From positions 62,001 through 126,000 of the forward strand of contig JADJQS010000001.1 of the NCBI GenBank assembly GCA_016712635.1: 64,000 bases of DNA. Direction: 5' to 3'. The first letter of the stretch is position 1. Every line of letters begins with the position of its first letter. This stretch comes from Gammaproteobacteria bacterium (GTDB taxonomy: Bacteria; Pseudomonadota; Gammaproteobacteria; SZUA-140). Shown here piece after piece: positions 1-8,914 of the stretch. The notes under the pieces are model-generated. The model had not been told where the DNA came from. It did no database searches and saw nothing but the letters and a program-made list of their open reading frames with translations. The translations under genes were made by a program, and so were the position numbers.

Positions 1-588
1 CTGCCTCTGAAGCTCCTTTATCTCATCTTCCGAGGGCATGGGCCGGACGGAAGGGCCAGGGTTCAGGTATGACACGTTCCCTGGCGCCTTCCCCGCTTCG
101 GAAGGGACATCCATGCGATCCCTCGGTACAGCCGGAGCTCCCTTGACCCCGCTCCGCTGGATCAGGTGCTGATCGTAAGCCCGCCGCCGCTCCGGATCGC
201 GCAACACGCTGTAGGCGCGGCTGATCTCGGTGGCAAAAATAGGGTTCCACTCCCCCGATCGGTCGGCCTGGTCAAGGGCGTAGATGTGCAATAACTGATT
301 GTAATGCTTCCGTATCTCGTCAGGCCTGGCGCCGTAGTTCAATCCCAGGATCCGGTAACAGTCCGCGCCCGGGGCAAAGAATACGCGCTCAATCATGAAC
401 TGGATCGCCTCCCGCAGATCAGCGGCGAGGGCCATCGGCTCCTCGGAGCCGGGATCCTTATTCTCGGTTAAGGCGTCAAGGAGATAGCTGACATCCGGCG
501 GCAAGGGACTTGACGGGTCGAGCAGGTCCCGGTGCTCAGCGGGAGATTGAAAGAAATCCCGGGCGAGATTGAAAATGTTCCGTCCCAT
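1..588 (-). CDS. J-domain-like protein, C-terminus off the left edge
   Basis: The reading frame is open from an ATG at 588 to the left edge (196 codons, no stop), so the C-terminus is missing. Residues about 77-140 look like a DnaJ-type J domain: CYRILGLNYGARPDEIRKHY opens helices I and II, and ISRAYSVLRDPERRRAYD is the typical helix III/IV end. The HPD tripeptide that J proteins need to stimulate Hsp70 ATPase is not visible; the loop reads HIYALDQAD (101-109). The rest is polar and low in complexity, with no signal peptide or membrane segment. It is probably a cytoplasmic J-like protein that does not act as a normal co-chaperone. It is transcribed away from the lipoprotein gene at 872. The fold call is fairly secure; the role is unknown. 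Confidence 0.75.
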   Translation of the reverse strand, partial: MGRNIFNLARDFFQSPAEHRDLLDPSSPLPPDVSYLLDALTENKDPGSEEPMALAADLREAIQFMIERVFFAPGADCYRILGLNYGARPDEIRKHYNQLLHIYALDQADRSGEWNPIFATEISRAYSVLRDPERRRAYDQHLIQRSGVKGAPAVPRDRMDVPSEAGKAPGNVSYLNPGPSVRPMPSEDEIKELQRQ

Positions 589-871
589 AATGCCTTACAT
601 TCCCTGCTGACCGTTCAGACAACGCGCTGGACGGCGGATATTTCCATATGTAGTATGTTGCACGTTTGTTAAATGCTATATGTTGCGTTAATTCATATCG
701 GCCGAGGTGACGCTATTCTACACGGATTCGCCATACACCATGCCAACGTACCGGAATCCCGTCCCGGGTTCCTCAATTAAAAGACCCATTGTGACGATGA
801 CATGGTACAGAGGCATTCGACCGTATCCGCCAATCATTTAACATTTTAATTCGACAGGACACAAACAGGAC

Positions 872-1348
872 ATGGATTTGCATCACTGGGTATCACCGCG
901 GCTTCGCATCCTCATCATCGTCATCCTGGGAACACTGCTCAGCGCCTGCTTCGACTGGCACGACAATAGCTCGGCCGGCGCCGGTACCGACACCCTCACG
1001 GGGGTGGATACCTCCAACGACGGTACAGGGTTGCCATCGGAAGAGCCTGATGATGAAGACACCACCCCGCCCGAGGATACGGCGAGCGCGGAACCGGAAC
1101 CTGTCATCATCGCGCTGAGCTGGCAACCGATCCAGGGCAATATCGACGGGTACATCGTCCACACCGGCCCGACCCCCGAGACCGCGAGCGCGGTCATCAC
1201 GGTCACGCCGAACCCCGGCGTGGAATACGACACCATGTCCGACCTCGGCCTGAAGCCCGGCGATCAATCCTGTTTCCGCATCAAGGCCTACAACGCCGAG
1301 GGGCAGTCAGGCTTCTCGGACGCTGTCTGCTACCTGGTCAACGCCTGA
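872..1348 (+). CDS. Small lipoprotein with one fibronectin-like domain
   Basis: This is a 158-residue exported lipoprotein. The hydrophobic segment at residues 11-25 ends in a lipobox, LLSAC, with the lipidated Cys at 26. An acidic, Ser/Thr/Pro-rich linker (about 30-72) follows, then a single beta-sandwich module (about 75-157). The module shows the pattern LSWQP..GYIVHTGPTPE...CFRIKAYNAEGQSGFSD, typical of a fibronectin type III-like domain. The same module ends the 788-residue protein encoded at 1749-4115, so the two are paralogous at their C-termini and may bind the same surface ligand. There are no catalytic motifs. An AGGA lies about 12 bases before the start. Membrane anchoring is inferred from the lipobox; the ligand is unknown. 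Confidence 0.8.
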   Translation: MDLHHWVSPRLRILIIVILGTLLSACFDWHDNSSAGAGTDTLTGVDTSNDGTGLPSEEPDDEDTTPPEDTASAEPEPVIIALSWQPIQGNIDGYIVHTGPTPETASAVITVTPNPGVEYDTMSDLGLKPGDQSCFRIKAYNAEGQSGFSDAVCYLVNA

Positions 1349-1377
1349 TCCAGGCACGCTCCGCGCAGTAGCTGTTC

Positions 1378-1472
1378 GGGGACAGATTTCAAATCTGTCC
1401 CCTATCCACCGCCGCTACGCAAATGGGGACAGATTTATAAATCTGTCCCCTTACTTCAATTCAACTGTCCCC
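1378..1472. repeat. GGGGACAGATTT palindromes (REP-like)
   Basis: Two near-perfect palindromes, at 1378-1402 and 1425-1450, each consist of GGGGACAGATTT followed by its reverse complement with 1-2 central bases. A further half site (CTGTCCCC) ends at 1472. The same units recur at 19472-19547. Palindromes of this type are known in other proteobacteria as REP elements mobilised by REP-associated tyrosine transposases (RAYT); none is encoded in this window. They sit in the 400-base gap between two plus-strand genes. I see nothing else in 1473-1748. Confidence 0.75.
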
Positions 1473-1748
1473 AAACCACGACACCCCTCTCGAAGCGGAA
1501 TAACGCAACGCATTCCATCTCCGCAGCCTTGAGTTCCGCCACGCACGTCGCCCTTACTCCGTGCACCCCCTGACACCGCGACCATGCGTCGCACCCTGCG
1601 TAGCAGATCGCATTATTCACGGTTAATCCCGGTTTATGTGACTGCGGTCACCGCCACTGAATGATGCGCCGCACGGAATAAACAATCGCTGGCGGGCATC
1701 ATTGCCCAACGTCAATTCATCCTACCAGCAGTAAGGATCAAATCACCG

Positions 1749-4115
1749 ATGGCTGACATCACCTGGTTCAGACGCACATTACGCGTCCACGCAGTTATTG
1801 TGTTCTCTGTATTGATCGCCGCGTGTGGCGGCGGAGAAGACGAAGCCTCCTCGGGCGGCACTGGCGAGGTCGGAGTCGTAATAGGCTCCAACACGCCACC
1901 TCCGCCAGCGGATTCCGATAACAATACGGGCGGGCAATCCACCGTGGTGGGCGTCATAAACGAGACGCCGATCACGATTACCGGCACGGTGATCGATGGC
2001 CCGGTAACCGACGCAATCATCACCATCCGGGATGCCAATGACGCCTTCGTGGCAACCACGCGCAGCGACTCCCGCGCGCACTATCGCGCGGACATACCCG
2101 CGAATTCGATCTTTCCGCTGACCTTGACCGCGACCGGCGGCACGAACATCGTCAACAACGCACCGCCGAGCTTCACCCTCATCAGTGCAATCACGAGCCC
2201 GGACATCAGCACGGCAAACCTCAATCCGTACTCCACGCTGATCGTCAACACAGCCAGGAGAAAATCGGGAGGTCTGACGCCGGCAAATCTCGCCTCCGCA
2301 AGCGAAAGCATCCTCACCATATTCAACGCAGGCCTGAATACCGATCTCATGCCCAATCCGATCACGACACCTGTCACAGACATCAACGCCGCCAGCGTCA
2401 TCAAGTCGAGCGAAGCTATCGCCGAGACAATCCGACGGAACCAAAGGGTATTAGAAGGCGTCATAGTTGATGCCAGCGCGGACACAATCATCAACTCTCT
2501 GAGCGCTGACATGACAGACGGAACACTCGACGGGGTCGGCGTTGCTGGCTCTGACCCAAGGGTTTCCTCTGTTTCTTCAATTACTTTTGGCCAAGTATTA
2601 ATCGAATCTATCAGCAATGGGCTCGAAATCAATGATGAACTCGCGTCAGATTCACTGTCTAACGCTGTTAGTGTCACATTCCCGACATCTGTACAAGATA
2701 TAGAGGAGTTGCCGATAACCATGGGCGCACTCAGTAATATCCGCACCGCAGTCGCCGCTGCCGCCTTGGTCGCACCCAGCATCGCCATGGCAGATCTGGA
2801 GTCCGCAACCAACGGGCTGAACGCAGGAAGCCTGCCCTCCGAAGCAGTGACGGTACTGCCGGCAGAGTCAGGTACGATAATGAATGAGGCTCTCAACCAG
2901 ATAAACGGTTCTGATGGAAATGTTATGAACCTGATTAACGCATTGATCGGAACAGCCTACGCGGCGGATGCGCCGGCCGAAGGCCTGGTCTTGCTCAATA
3001 TCACTGCAGTCGATGCCTCCAGTCACGACGCCGACCGCGAGCGCATACCCGAAAACGCGATCGACGGAAACCTGGATTCCAAATGGACCGCGCTCAGCAT
3101 GCCGCAGTGGTTCACCGCGGACCTCGGCGCCACCCAGTCCGTCAGTCATCTGCGCATGAAGATAAACGTGAACAATAATGGGGCCAACGCGAGCTATGCC
3201 ATAGATGTCTCCAGGGACAACACGAGCTGGACCAATGTACTGACCAACGTCAAACCCGTTGCGGTATCCGGCTGGGTCAGCGCCGAACTGCCCGCGGTGA
3301 CGGCGCGCTATGTGCGCATCCGTCTGAATTCGAGCAATGCCAGCGACTACACCAATCTCTACGAACTCGAACTGTATGGGCAGGTGCTGCCCGCGAACAT
3401 CGCCTCGGTCAGCGCCTCGGACTATGACGCGGAACGTGCGCGCGCGCCCAGTCTCGCCACCGACGGCAATCTGACCTCGAAATGGACTGCGCTCAGCCTG
3501 CCGCAATGGCTGATGGTCGATCTTGGTACCGTTCAGTCCATCAGTGGCATCAACATGAAAGTCTATATTGCGGACGCTGGGCGGAACGCCAATTACTCCG
3601 TCGATGTGTCATCCGACAGATCGACATGGGCCACGGTAATTGCCAACTCATCCATTGACACAACCACGGGATGGGCGCAAGCCAGCTTCATACCGGTTTC
3701 GGGCAGATATGTCCGGCTTCGCCTGGATTCCACCAACACATCGGACTATGTCAACCTGAGCGAGATCATGGTGTACGCCCAGGCCGCACAGAACCCTGCC
3801 TCGTCGCCCACAGATGAGGACATTAGCAACGTCCTACTGACCCTGACCTGGCAGCCGAACGTGGGAAGCGTCCAGGGCTACAAGGTTTTCTTCGGCCCCA
3901 CCCCCGAATCTGTCAGCACTGAGATCTCGGATATAACGAACACGTTGTCGACCAGTTTCAATCCGGCAATCCCTGCAATCGCATACGACTCCTGGTATAC
4001 GCTGAGACTGCTCCCAGGAGATAATGTGTGCTTCAGGGTGCGCGCTTACAATGCGGACGGCCTGTCGAACTGGTCGCTGCCTATCTGCGGAACGATAACG
4101 GAGGCGGCGGGCTGA
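1749..4115 (+). CDS. Large lipoprotein with two discoidin domains and a fibronectin-like domain
   Basis: This is a 788-residue outer-surface protein. The hydrophobic stretch 14-25 ends in the lipobox LIAAC (Cys 26), followed by a Gly/Ser/Pro-rich linker. Residues about 75-130 (ITGTVIDGPVTDAIITI) look like a carboxypeptidase-regulatory-type beta domain. Residues about 150-400 are Ala/Ser-rich and helical. Two F5/8 type C (discoidin) domains follow at about 415-544 and 550-678; both contain DGNL.SKWTALS.PQW and end in RYVR.RL. A fibronectin-like domain (695-785) is paralogous to the one encoded at 872-1348. Discoidin domains usually bind carbohydrate or lipid, so a polysaccharide-binding surface role is the natural inference. 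An AAGGA lies 11 bases upstream of the start. No enzyme motif is seen. Confidence 0.8.
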   Translation: MADITWFRRTLRVHAVIVFSVLIAACGGGEDEASSGGTGEVGVVIGSNTPPPPADSDNNTGGQSTVVGVINETPITITGTVIDGPVTDAIITIRDANDAFVATTRSDSRAHYRADIPANSIFPLTLTATGGTNIVNNAPPSFTLISAITSPDISTANLNPYSTLIVNTARRKSGGLTPANLASASESILTIFNAGLNTDLMPNPITTPVTDINAASVIKSSEAIAETIRRNQRVLEGVIVDASADTIINSLSADMTDGTLDGVGVAGSDPRVSSVSSITFGQVLIESISNGLEINDELASDSLSNAVSVTFPTSVQDIEELPITMGALSNIRTAVAAAALVAPSIAMADLESATNGLNAGSLPSEAVTVLPAESGTIMNEALNQINGSDGNVMNLINALIGTAYAADAPAEGLVLLNITAVDASSHDADRERIPENAIDGNLDSKWTALSMPQWFTADLGATQSVSHLRMKINVNNNGANASYAIDVSRDNTSWTNVLTNVKPVAVSGWVSAELPAVTARYVRIRLNSSNASDYTNLYELELYGQVLPANIASVSASDYDAERARAPSLATDGNLTSKWTALSLPQWLMVDLGTVQSISGINMKVYIADAGRNANYSVDVSSDRSTWATVIANSSIDTTTGWAQASFIPVSGRYVRLRLDSTNTSDYVNLSEIMVYAQAAQNPASSPTDEDISNVLLTLTWQPNVGSVQGYKVFFGPTPESVSTEISDITNTLSTSFNPAIPAIAYDSWYTLRLLPGDNVCFRVRAYNADGLSNWSLPICGTITEAAG

Positions 4116-4195
4116 TCATGCAAACGAATTCACCATTCATCATGGGATGCGCCATTTCCATAGGCACCCCTTCTTATAAAACCCTGGAACAGATA

Positions 4196-5347
4196 ATGAA
4201 AACATTTTCTCTGCCATTCGCGATGCTAATAGCCGCGCTTCTTTCCGCCGCCGCCATGGCCGCACCGCCCTCCGCACCCACGGGATTGTGCCTGCAATCT
4301 CTGGACGGCACGCAATGCACAACGACCGACACGACAACCCCGCCGCCACCGAGCACATCGACTGTCGTAATGCCAAAGAGCGTCAAGAATCCCGAAAACT
4401 TTCATCCGGGCTATTATGTCTACTTGGGCAAGAGCAACGGCACGCCGTTAACGGCGGGCATGATCTCAGACATTTCTAGCAACCCGGATTTTGTCGGAAT
4501 CAAGCGTTCTTATAATTTGAGATCATTGGAACCAACAAAGGGGACTTTTGATTTCTCCGTAATTGAAAAAGATCTGGCGGTTGTACAATCGCGAGGGAAA
4601 CGACTGTGGGTGACCATCACCTACAACGAATACAACAGCAATCTTGGCCCTAACATCCCGACCTATATGTTCTCCGATTCTTCATATGGATGCGGCTCCA
4701 CATATTATGGAGCCTACCAAGGAAATGAAGGGAGCTGGCGCCCCTGCTTATGGAACCAGAATCTTCAGGGAAGGCTCGCCGCTGTGTATGCTGCGCTTGG
4801 CGCAAGATTCAACAAAGAACCGTATTTTGAAGGGACTAATTTAGGAGAAACCGCGATAAATACTGCGGGAGCAGTAGCATCGCCTGGGTACTCAGCAAAG
4901 GGCGTTGAAGAGGGATTTAAAGTTGTCGCCTTGGCAGCAAAGCGCGCCTTTCCTGACAAGACCGTGCTTCAAATGATTAATTTTGGAGTTTTTGACTTGG
5001 TGAAGTTCACCAGCTGGATGGTCGAGAATGAGATTGGCATTGGAAGCCCAGACACAAAACTTTCTAATGGCTCTCTTACCAGCACTATTTACCCACAGTA
5101 CCTTGCCTATCATGAGGATGTTCCAACTGGGCCCGACGTTCAATGGGGAAACTACGAAGAATACAACTCCATCATAGGACGCATAAACACAGCAAGTGAA
5201 CTCCTGTCAGGCGCCGTTAAACTGACAAACCCGTGGTATTTATTCTGGCAGACTCGCGATCCCTATTTCTCTGATGACGTGGTACCTGCTATTCGGGCCT
5301 ACGGAAGCCTCCCTACTGCGAAGGAGTTCTACGACTCGAAAGACTAG
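4196..5347 (+). CDS. Secreted TIM-barrel glycoside-hydrolase-like protein
   Basis: The frame is open from 4028, but the ATG at 4196 starts a clear signal peptide (MKTFSLPFAMLIAALL, cleavage near AMA-AP) and is preceded by GGAA, giving 383 residues. After a short Thr/Pro linker comes a domain with glycosidase-barrel features: GTFDFSVIEKDLAVVQ and GKRLWVTITYNEY (strand 2 and 3 patterns of clan GH-A-type barrels), and FEGTNLGETA, whose Glu could be the acid/base. I cannot assign a CAZy family. It lies just after the discoidin lipoprotein, so binding and cleavage of the same glycan is plausible. Its 3' end overlaps the convergent glycosyltransferase gene by 35 bases. Confidence 0.65.
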   Translation: MKTFSLPFAMLIAALLSAAAMAAPPSAPTGLCLQSLDGTQCTTTDTTTPPPPSTSTVVMPKSVKNPENFHPGYYVYLGKSNGTPLTAGMISDISSNPDFVGIKRSYNLRSLEPTKGTFDFSVIEKDLAVVQSRGKRLWVTITYNEYNSNLGPNIPTYMFSDSSYGCGSTYYGAYQGNEGSWRPCLWNQNLQGRLAAVYAALGARFNKEPYFEGTNLGETAINTAGAVASPGYSAKGVEEGFKVVALAAKRAFPDKTVLQMINFGVFDLVKFTSWMVENEIGIGSPDTKLSNGSLTSTIYPQYLAYHEDVPTGPDVQWGNYEEYNSIIGRINTASELLSGAVKLTNPWYLFWQTRDPYFSDDVVPAIRAYGSLPTAKEFYDSKD

Positions 5348-6446
5348 AGCCAAGGGCAGCCTGATAGACCTCCAAGGTTAGGCGTGAAATGCGAGGCCAG
5401 TCATAGCCGTTTTCAACCAACTTGCGATGCCTCTGACGTTCTGCTTCAGAAGAAGCTACACACCGCCTTAGCATGGATGCCAAGGCGGCGATATCTCCCA
5501 AATCGAAATAATTCTCCGGCGGGAGCCCCACCTCCAAGTTGGCCGGGATGTCGCTCGCTATAACCGGCATTCCATAGCTTAATGCCTCCAGCATGGCTAT
5601 CGGCAATCCTTCATGCGAAGAGGGCAATACAAACATACCCGCGTGCGCATATAGCTCGCGCAGGGCGTCCCCCGACTGGAATCCAGTCAGAACCACGTTG
5701 CCATCCTGTGCGGCTTCTTGCTTCACTAACGCCGAATATCTATCCGGATGGTCCGCATCTCCGACCAGAACAAGTTTCCAGCCGGCAATGTCAGCCAGAT
5801 GGAACGCCCTGATTAGATCCAGATGTCTTTTCTCAGGCACAAAGCGGCTGACCAAGAGTACATAACGGCGCTTGTCCAGCCCGAACGATCGAATGGCTTG
5901 ATCGGTGAGCGGTATTATGGGGAGATCTATCCCGTTCGGGATCACGTTGGCGTCGGTTCCATATTTCTGCGCGACCAAGTTCCTGATGACTTTCGATATG
6001 ACAATCCGACGATGCGAATACCGCATGCTCCACGCCTCGCCGCGGCGCAGCAGCCAGCGAGCGAAGGAACTCCATTTCTCCCGGTCATAGTCTGGGCCGT
6101 GGTGAGTAACCACGACCTTCAGGCCTAGCAATCTCGCCAATGGCGTGACGATACCAGGGCCAATGGCATGAATATGCAGAATATCGGGACGTTTGGCCGC
6201 GGCATATATAACCCCCAGCAGGGAATGAACCAGGGCCTCGATGCCGCTCGATCCCGGTGCCCATAATCTCCGGAAATCAACGCCGCGCCATGATTTTCGC
6301 TCTGCCGGCAGGTAACGCGAGCGGGCAATCACCTCAACGTCACACCCCAGCTCGACCAGCAGGGGATATAAATGCTCGGCATGCTTTTCAACGCCGCCCT
6401 GAACATCGGGGAATCCCCGCAGCCCAAGTACCATCACTTTGACCAT
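5313..6446 (-). CDS. Glycosyltransferase family 4 (DUF1972-type N-terminus)
   Basis: This 377-residue GT-B enzyme is expected to transfer a sugar from a nucleotide donor to a lipid-linked oligosaccharide at the cytoplasmic membrane face. Residues 8-25 carry GLRGFPDVQGGVEKHAEH, the N-terminal signature of the DUF1972/WcaI-like subgroup. HHGPDYDREKW lies in the acceptor domain. The donor domain has LVSRFVPEKRHLDLI and the EX7E block SSHEGLPIAMLEALSYG. Donor and acceptor cannot be read from the sequence. It is the last gene of the minus-strand cluster and ends tail to tail, overlapping by 35 bases, with the plus-strand glycosidase-like gene. Confidence 0.9.
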   Translation of the reverse strand: MVKVMVLGLRGFPDVQGGVEKHAEHLYPLLVELGCDVEVIARSRYLPAERKSWRGVDFRRLWAPGSSGIEALVHSLLGVIYAAAKRPDILHIHAIGPGIVTPLARLLGLKVVVTHHGPDYDREKWSSFARWLLRRGEAWSMRYSHRRIVISKVIRNLVAQKYGTDANVIPNGIDLPIIPLTDQAIRSFGLDKRRYVLLVSRFVPEKRHLDLIRAFHLADIAGWKLVLVGDADHPDRYSALVKQEAAQDGNVVLTGFQSGDALRELYAHAGMFVLPSSHEGLPIAMLEALSYGMPVIASDIPANLEVGLPPENYFDLGDIAALASMLRRCVASSEAERQRHRKLVENGYDWPRISRLTLEVYQAALGSSLSSRRTPSQ

Positions 6447-6496
6447 ATGCCCACCGGTAAATATCGTCGCCGAATCTTATCCCAAGCTGTGCAGAC

Positions 6497-7723
6497 TCAA
6501 CATCGAACGCCAAGGCTCGAATACAATTCAAGTATCTTGCCTTTATAGTTATCGGAGGAAAAGTCCGATTCAACCCAGGCGCGTCCGGCCCGACCCATCT
6601 CGATCAGCCTGTGATCCGGGGAGTCGGCCATCGAGCGCAATGCATTTGCCAGAGATTCTACAGATCCGGAGTCGAAAACCAATCCGGTGCTGTCCGGCCT
6701 GATCAGCTCAGGTATACCACCGATTGCCGCGCCAAGTACCGGCCTGCCAAGCGCATACGCCTCCAGAACCGACATAGGCGAATTCTCGTACCACTCCGAA
6801 GGCAGCACGACGCAGCGGGAAGAACGAACGAAATCGTGCAATGCCTTCCCCTTTATATAACCATGGAAGCGCACATCCGCACTGAGGTCGCGGGCCAGTC
6901 TTTTCAGATGATCCTCATCCGGACCCGTGCCCGCGATATTGAGGGAGACGCCGGCTTGCGCCACGGCCCTGATCAGCGTGACGAGCCCCTTTTCCCTGCT
7001 CAGACGCCCGAAATAGGCGAACGCTCCAGATAACCCGGATTCAGGCGCATAGCTCGAGGCCTGAATGAAATTCGGGATATAAACGAACTTCTCTCGCGGC
7101 CAGCCCCATTCGACCATCTTGTCCAGATAGAACCTGCTCGGCACGATGAACTTGTCGACATATTTCGAATAAGTGGCAAGCACCTTATGCAACATGGCCT
7201 CCATGAAAACTACCATGCTCAGCGAGAAAGAGCCCTTGATACAACGATGCAGCAGTACATTAAATTCACGCCCGCCCTTGCACCTTTCGCAGATTCCGTC
7301 ATGAGACAGCATATTGTACGCAGGGCAGGACAGCTTGAGATCATGCAGCGTCATAACCACCGGGATATCGTGTTTTTTGACGGCGCTGAATATGGAGGGA
7401 GAAATGTGGTGATAGATATTATGCGCATGACAGATATCGGCGTGAGAGACTTTCAATAAACTATCTATGTTCGCGCGCGATTCCTGCGAATAGATTACCT
7501 TGGGCACACGCCTGAGCTTGTCGAGCAAAGAATAGCTGGAACCGTATTCGATCTCTTCGACAAAGTATTCGCTCCATGGAGTGTCAAGATTATCAGGGTG
7601 TCGCATGGCGAAGGGAACCACCGTCCACCCGCCATCCTCGAGCAACCTGTTGTGCGCAAGGAAAACGGTTTCGGCGCCGCCGCGCGGATAATAATAATTG
7701 TTAATGGATAACAGAGTGGCCAA
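6497..7723 (-). CDS. Glycosyltransferase family 4
   Basis: This is a 408-residue GT-B glycosyltransferase. The N-terminal glycine loop NYYYPRGGAETVFL begins at residue 8. An acceptor-side HAHNIYHHISPSIF motif follows near 97-110. In the donor domain are YFGRLSREKGLVTLIRA and the nucleotide-sugar block LPSEWYENSPMSVLEAY with GGIPELI. A Cys-rich patch (CPAYNMLSHDGICERCKG), seen in many members of this subgroup, lies at about 133-150. It is 50 bases upstream of the DUF1972-type enzyme and in the same direction, so probably in one transcript. The sugar specificity is unknown. Confidence 0.9.
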   Translation of the reverse strand: MATLLSINNYYYPRGGAETVFLAHNRLLEDGGWTVVPFAMRHPDNLDTPWSEYFVEEIEYGSSYSLLDKLRRVPKVIYSQESRANIDSLLKVSHADICHAHNIYHHISPSIFSAVKKHDIPVVMTLHDLKLSCPAYNMLSHDGICERCKGGREFNVLLHRCIKGSFSLSMVVFMEAMLHKVLATYSKYVDKFIVPSRFYLDKMVEWGWPREKFVYIPNFIQASSYAPESGLSGAFAYFGRLSREKGLVTLIRAVAQAGVSLNIAGTGPDEDHLKRLARDLSADVRFHGYIKGKALHDFVRSSRCVVLPSEWYENSPMSVLEAYALGRPVLGAAIGGIPELIRPDSTGLVFDSGSVESLANALRSMADSPDHRLIEMGRAGRAWVESDFSSDNYKGKILELYSSLGVRC

Positions 7724-7758
7724 GAGAAATCGTCACACCATATAGAAACGGTTGGGCT

Positions 7759-8880
7759 CTAGGCGCGGATGAACGGCGTAATATATCGCTTCAGCGAGGA
7801 AGAAACGGCTTCCAAGGTGAATTTCTCGCGATATATGTCATAACCGCGCCGACCCATACGCTCACATTTTGCCGGATCTGATATCAACCCGATTAACAGC
7901 CTCGCTAAACCATTGACATCATCGATCCCCACAAGATACCCGTTATCTCCGTCAATGATAAACTCAGGAAGAGCGCCGATGTTTGTACCCAGGACCGGCA
8001 ACGAGTAACTCATGGCCTCGAGAAATACTATCCCGAAGGGCTCACGTCGGGTTGGCAGACAAAACACAGCGGATTTTTCATAATACTCGCACAACTTCTC
8101 AGACTTGACCGGCCCGACTATCTCAACATTCGGAAGAACAATGTCAGGCGAGCACCCTACTATGGTCAGCGTAGCATCAGGCTCCACCTTCACTACCTGT
8201 TCAAAGGCCTTGACTAAAAGTGGGCCGCCCTTTCTTTCCCACTCTAGACCAACAAATAATATGTTCTTACTCGCATATTTATTCAGGCTAGATTCTCTTT
8301 CTCCTTCTTCAACGAATGGCGCGTAATAAATGCAATGCACTTTTTTCACATCACAACTATAGTCTTGAACAACTGACTCCCTGACTATCATTGAACGCGT
8401 GAATACGATGTCGGCATCGCCATAGATATCTCTCTCTAAATTTATCCATGATTTTGATAAAAGATCACTTTTCTCGTCATATTCAGGATAGTTCTTATTT
8501 GCCAATACTGTATGGTCCGTATAAACAAAATGCGGTATACCAGCTAATTTCCCATTGAACAGCGAGCAATCTTGAATAGAAAACAAATACCCAGACTTTG
8601 ATCTTGTGTTTAATAGCCTATGAAGATGATGATATAAATATGGCGTCCCGAAGAACCGGTTATAAAATGCGCTCTTACTTTGAAATATCTCCCTTACTCC
8701 ATAATTAGCTACCATATGAAATAAATTAATCAGTGCAATATGTATGTTGCGCTTCAATAGTGGCTTAACATCAATAACGTCTAATTCATACTCAGGGAAT
8801 GTATGCTTTAATATTCTGATTATCTGATCAACTATCGTGTGCCGGGATCTAATTTTTATAAATGCATACTTTTTTTTCAT
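7759..8880 (-). CDS. Glycosyltransferase family 4 in an AT-rich stretch
   Basis: The frame opens at 8940, but the ATG at 8880 is preceded by GAGGGT at a good distance. That start removes the overlap with the upstream polymerase gene and begins the fold directly (MKKKYAFIKIRSRH), giving 373 residues. The donor half has ILFVGLEWERKGGPLLVKA and the EX7E block LPTRREPFGIVFLEAMSYS followed by GALPEFI. It is probably a cytoplasmic membrane-face hexosyltransferase. The gene and its upstream neighbour are much richer in A and T than the cluster around them, which suggests acquisition from another genome. Donor and acceptor are unknown. Confidence 0.87.
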   Translation of the reverse strand: MKKKYAFIKIRSRHTIVDQIIRILKHTFPEYELDVIDVKPLLKRNIHIALINLFHMVANYGVREIFQSKSAFYNRFFGTPYLYHHLHRLLNTRSKSGYLFSIQDCSLFNGKLAGIPHFVYTDHTVLANKNYPEYDEKSDLLSKSWINLERDIYGDADIVFTRSMIVRESVVQDYSCDVKKVHCIYYAPFVEEGERESSLNKYASKNILFVGLEWERKGGPLLVKAFEQVVKVEPDATLTIVGCSPDIVLPNVEIVGPVKSEKLCEYYEKSAVFCLPTRREPFGIVFLEAMSYSLPVLGTNIGALPEFIIDGDNGYLVGIDDVNGLARLLIGLISDPAKCERMGRRGYDIYREKFTLEAVSSSLKRYITPFIRA

Positions 8881-8886
8881 GCCACG

Positions 8887-8892
8887 ACCCTC
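8887..8892 (-). promoter_or_regulatory. Ribosome binding site deciding the 8880 start
   Basis: On the minus strand GAGGGT precedes the ATG at 8880 by six bases. The ATG at 8940 has no such site and lies inside the upstream gene. Confidence 0.5.
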
Positions 8893-8914
8893 ATGTCCTA
8901 TAAGCATTGAAATT

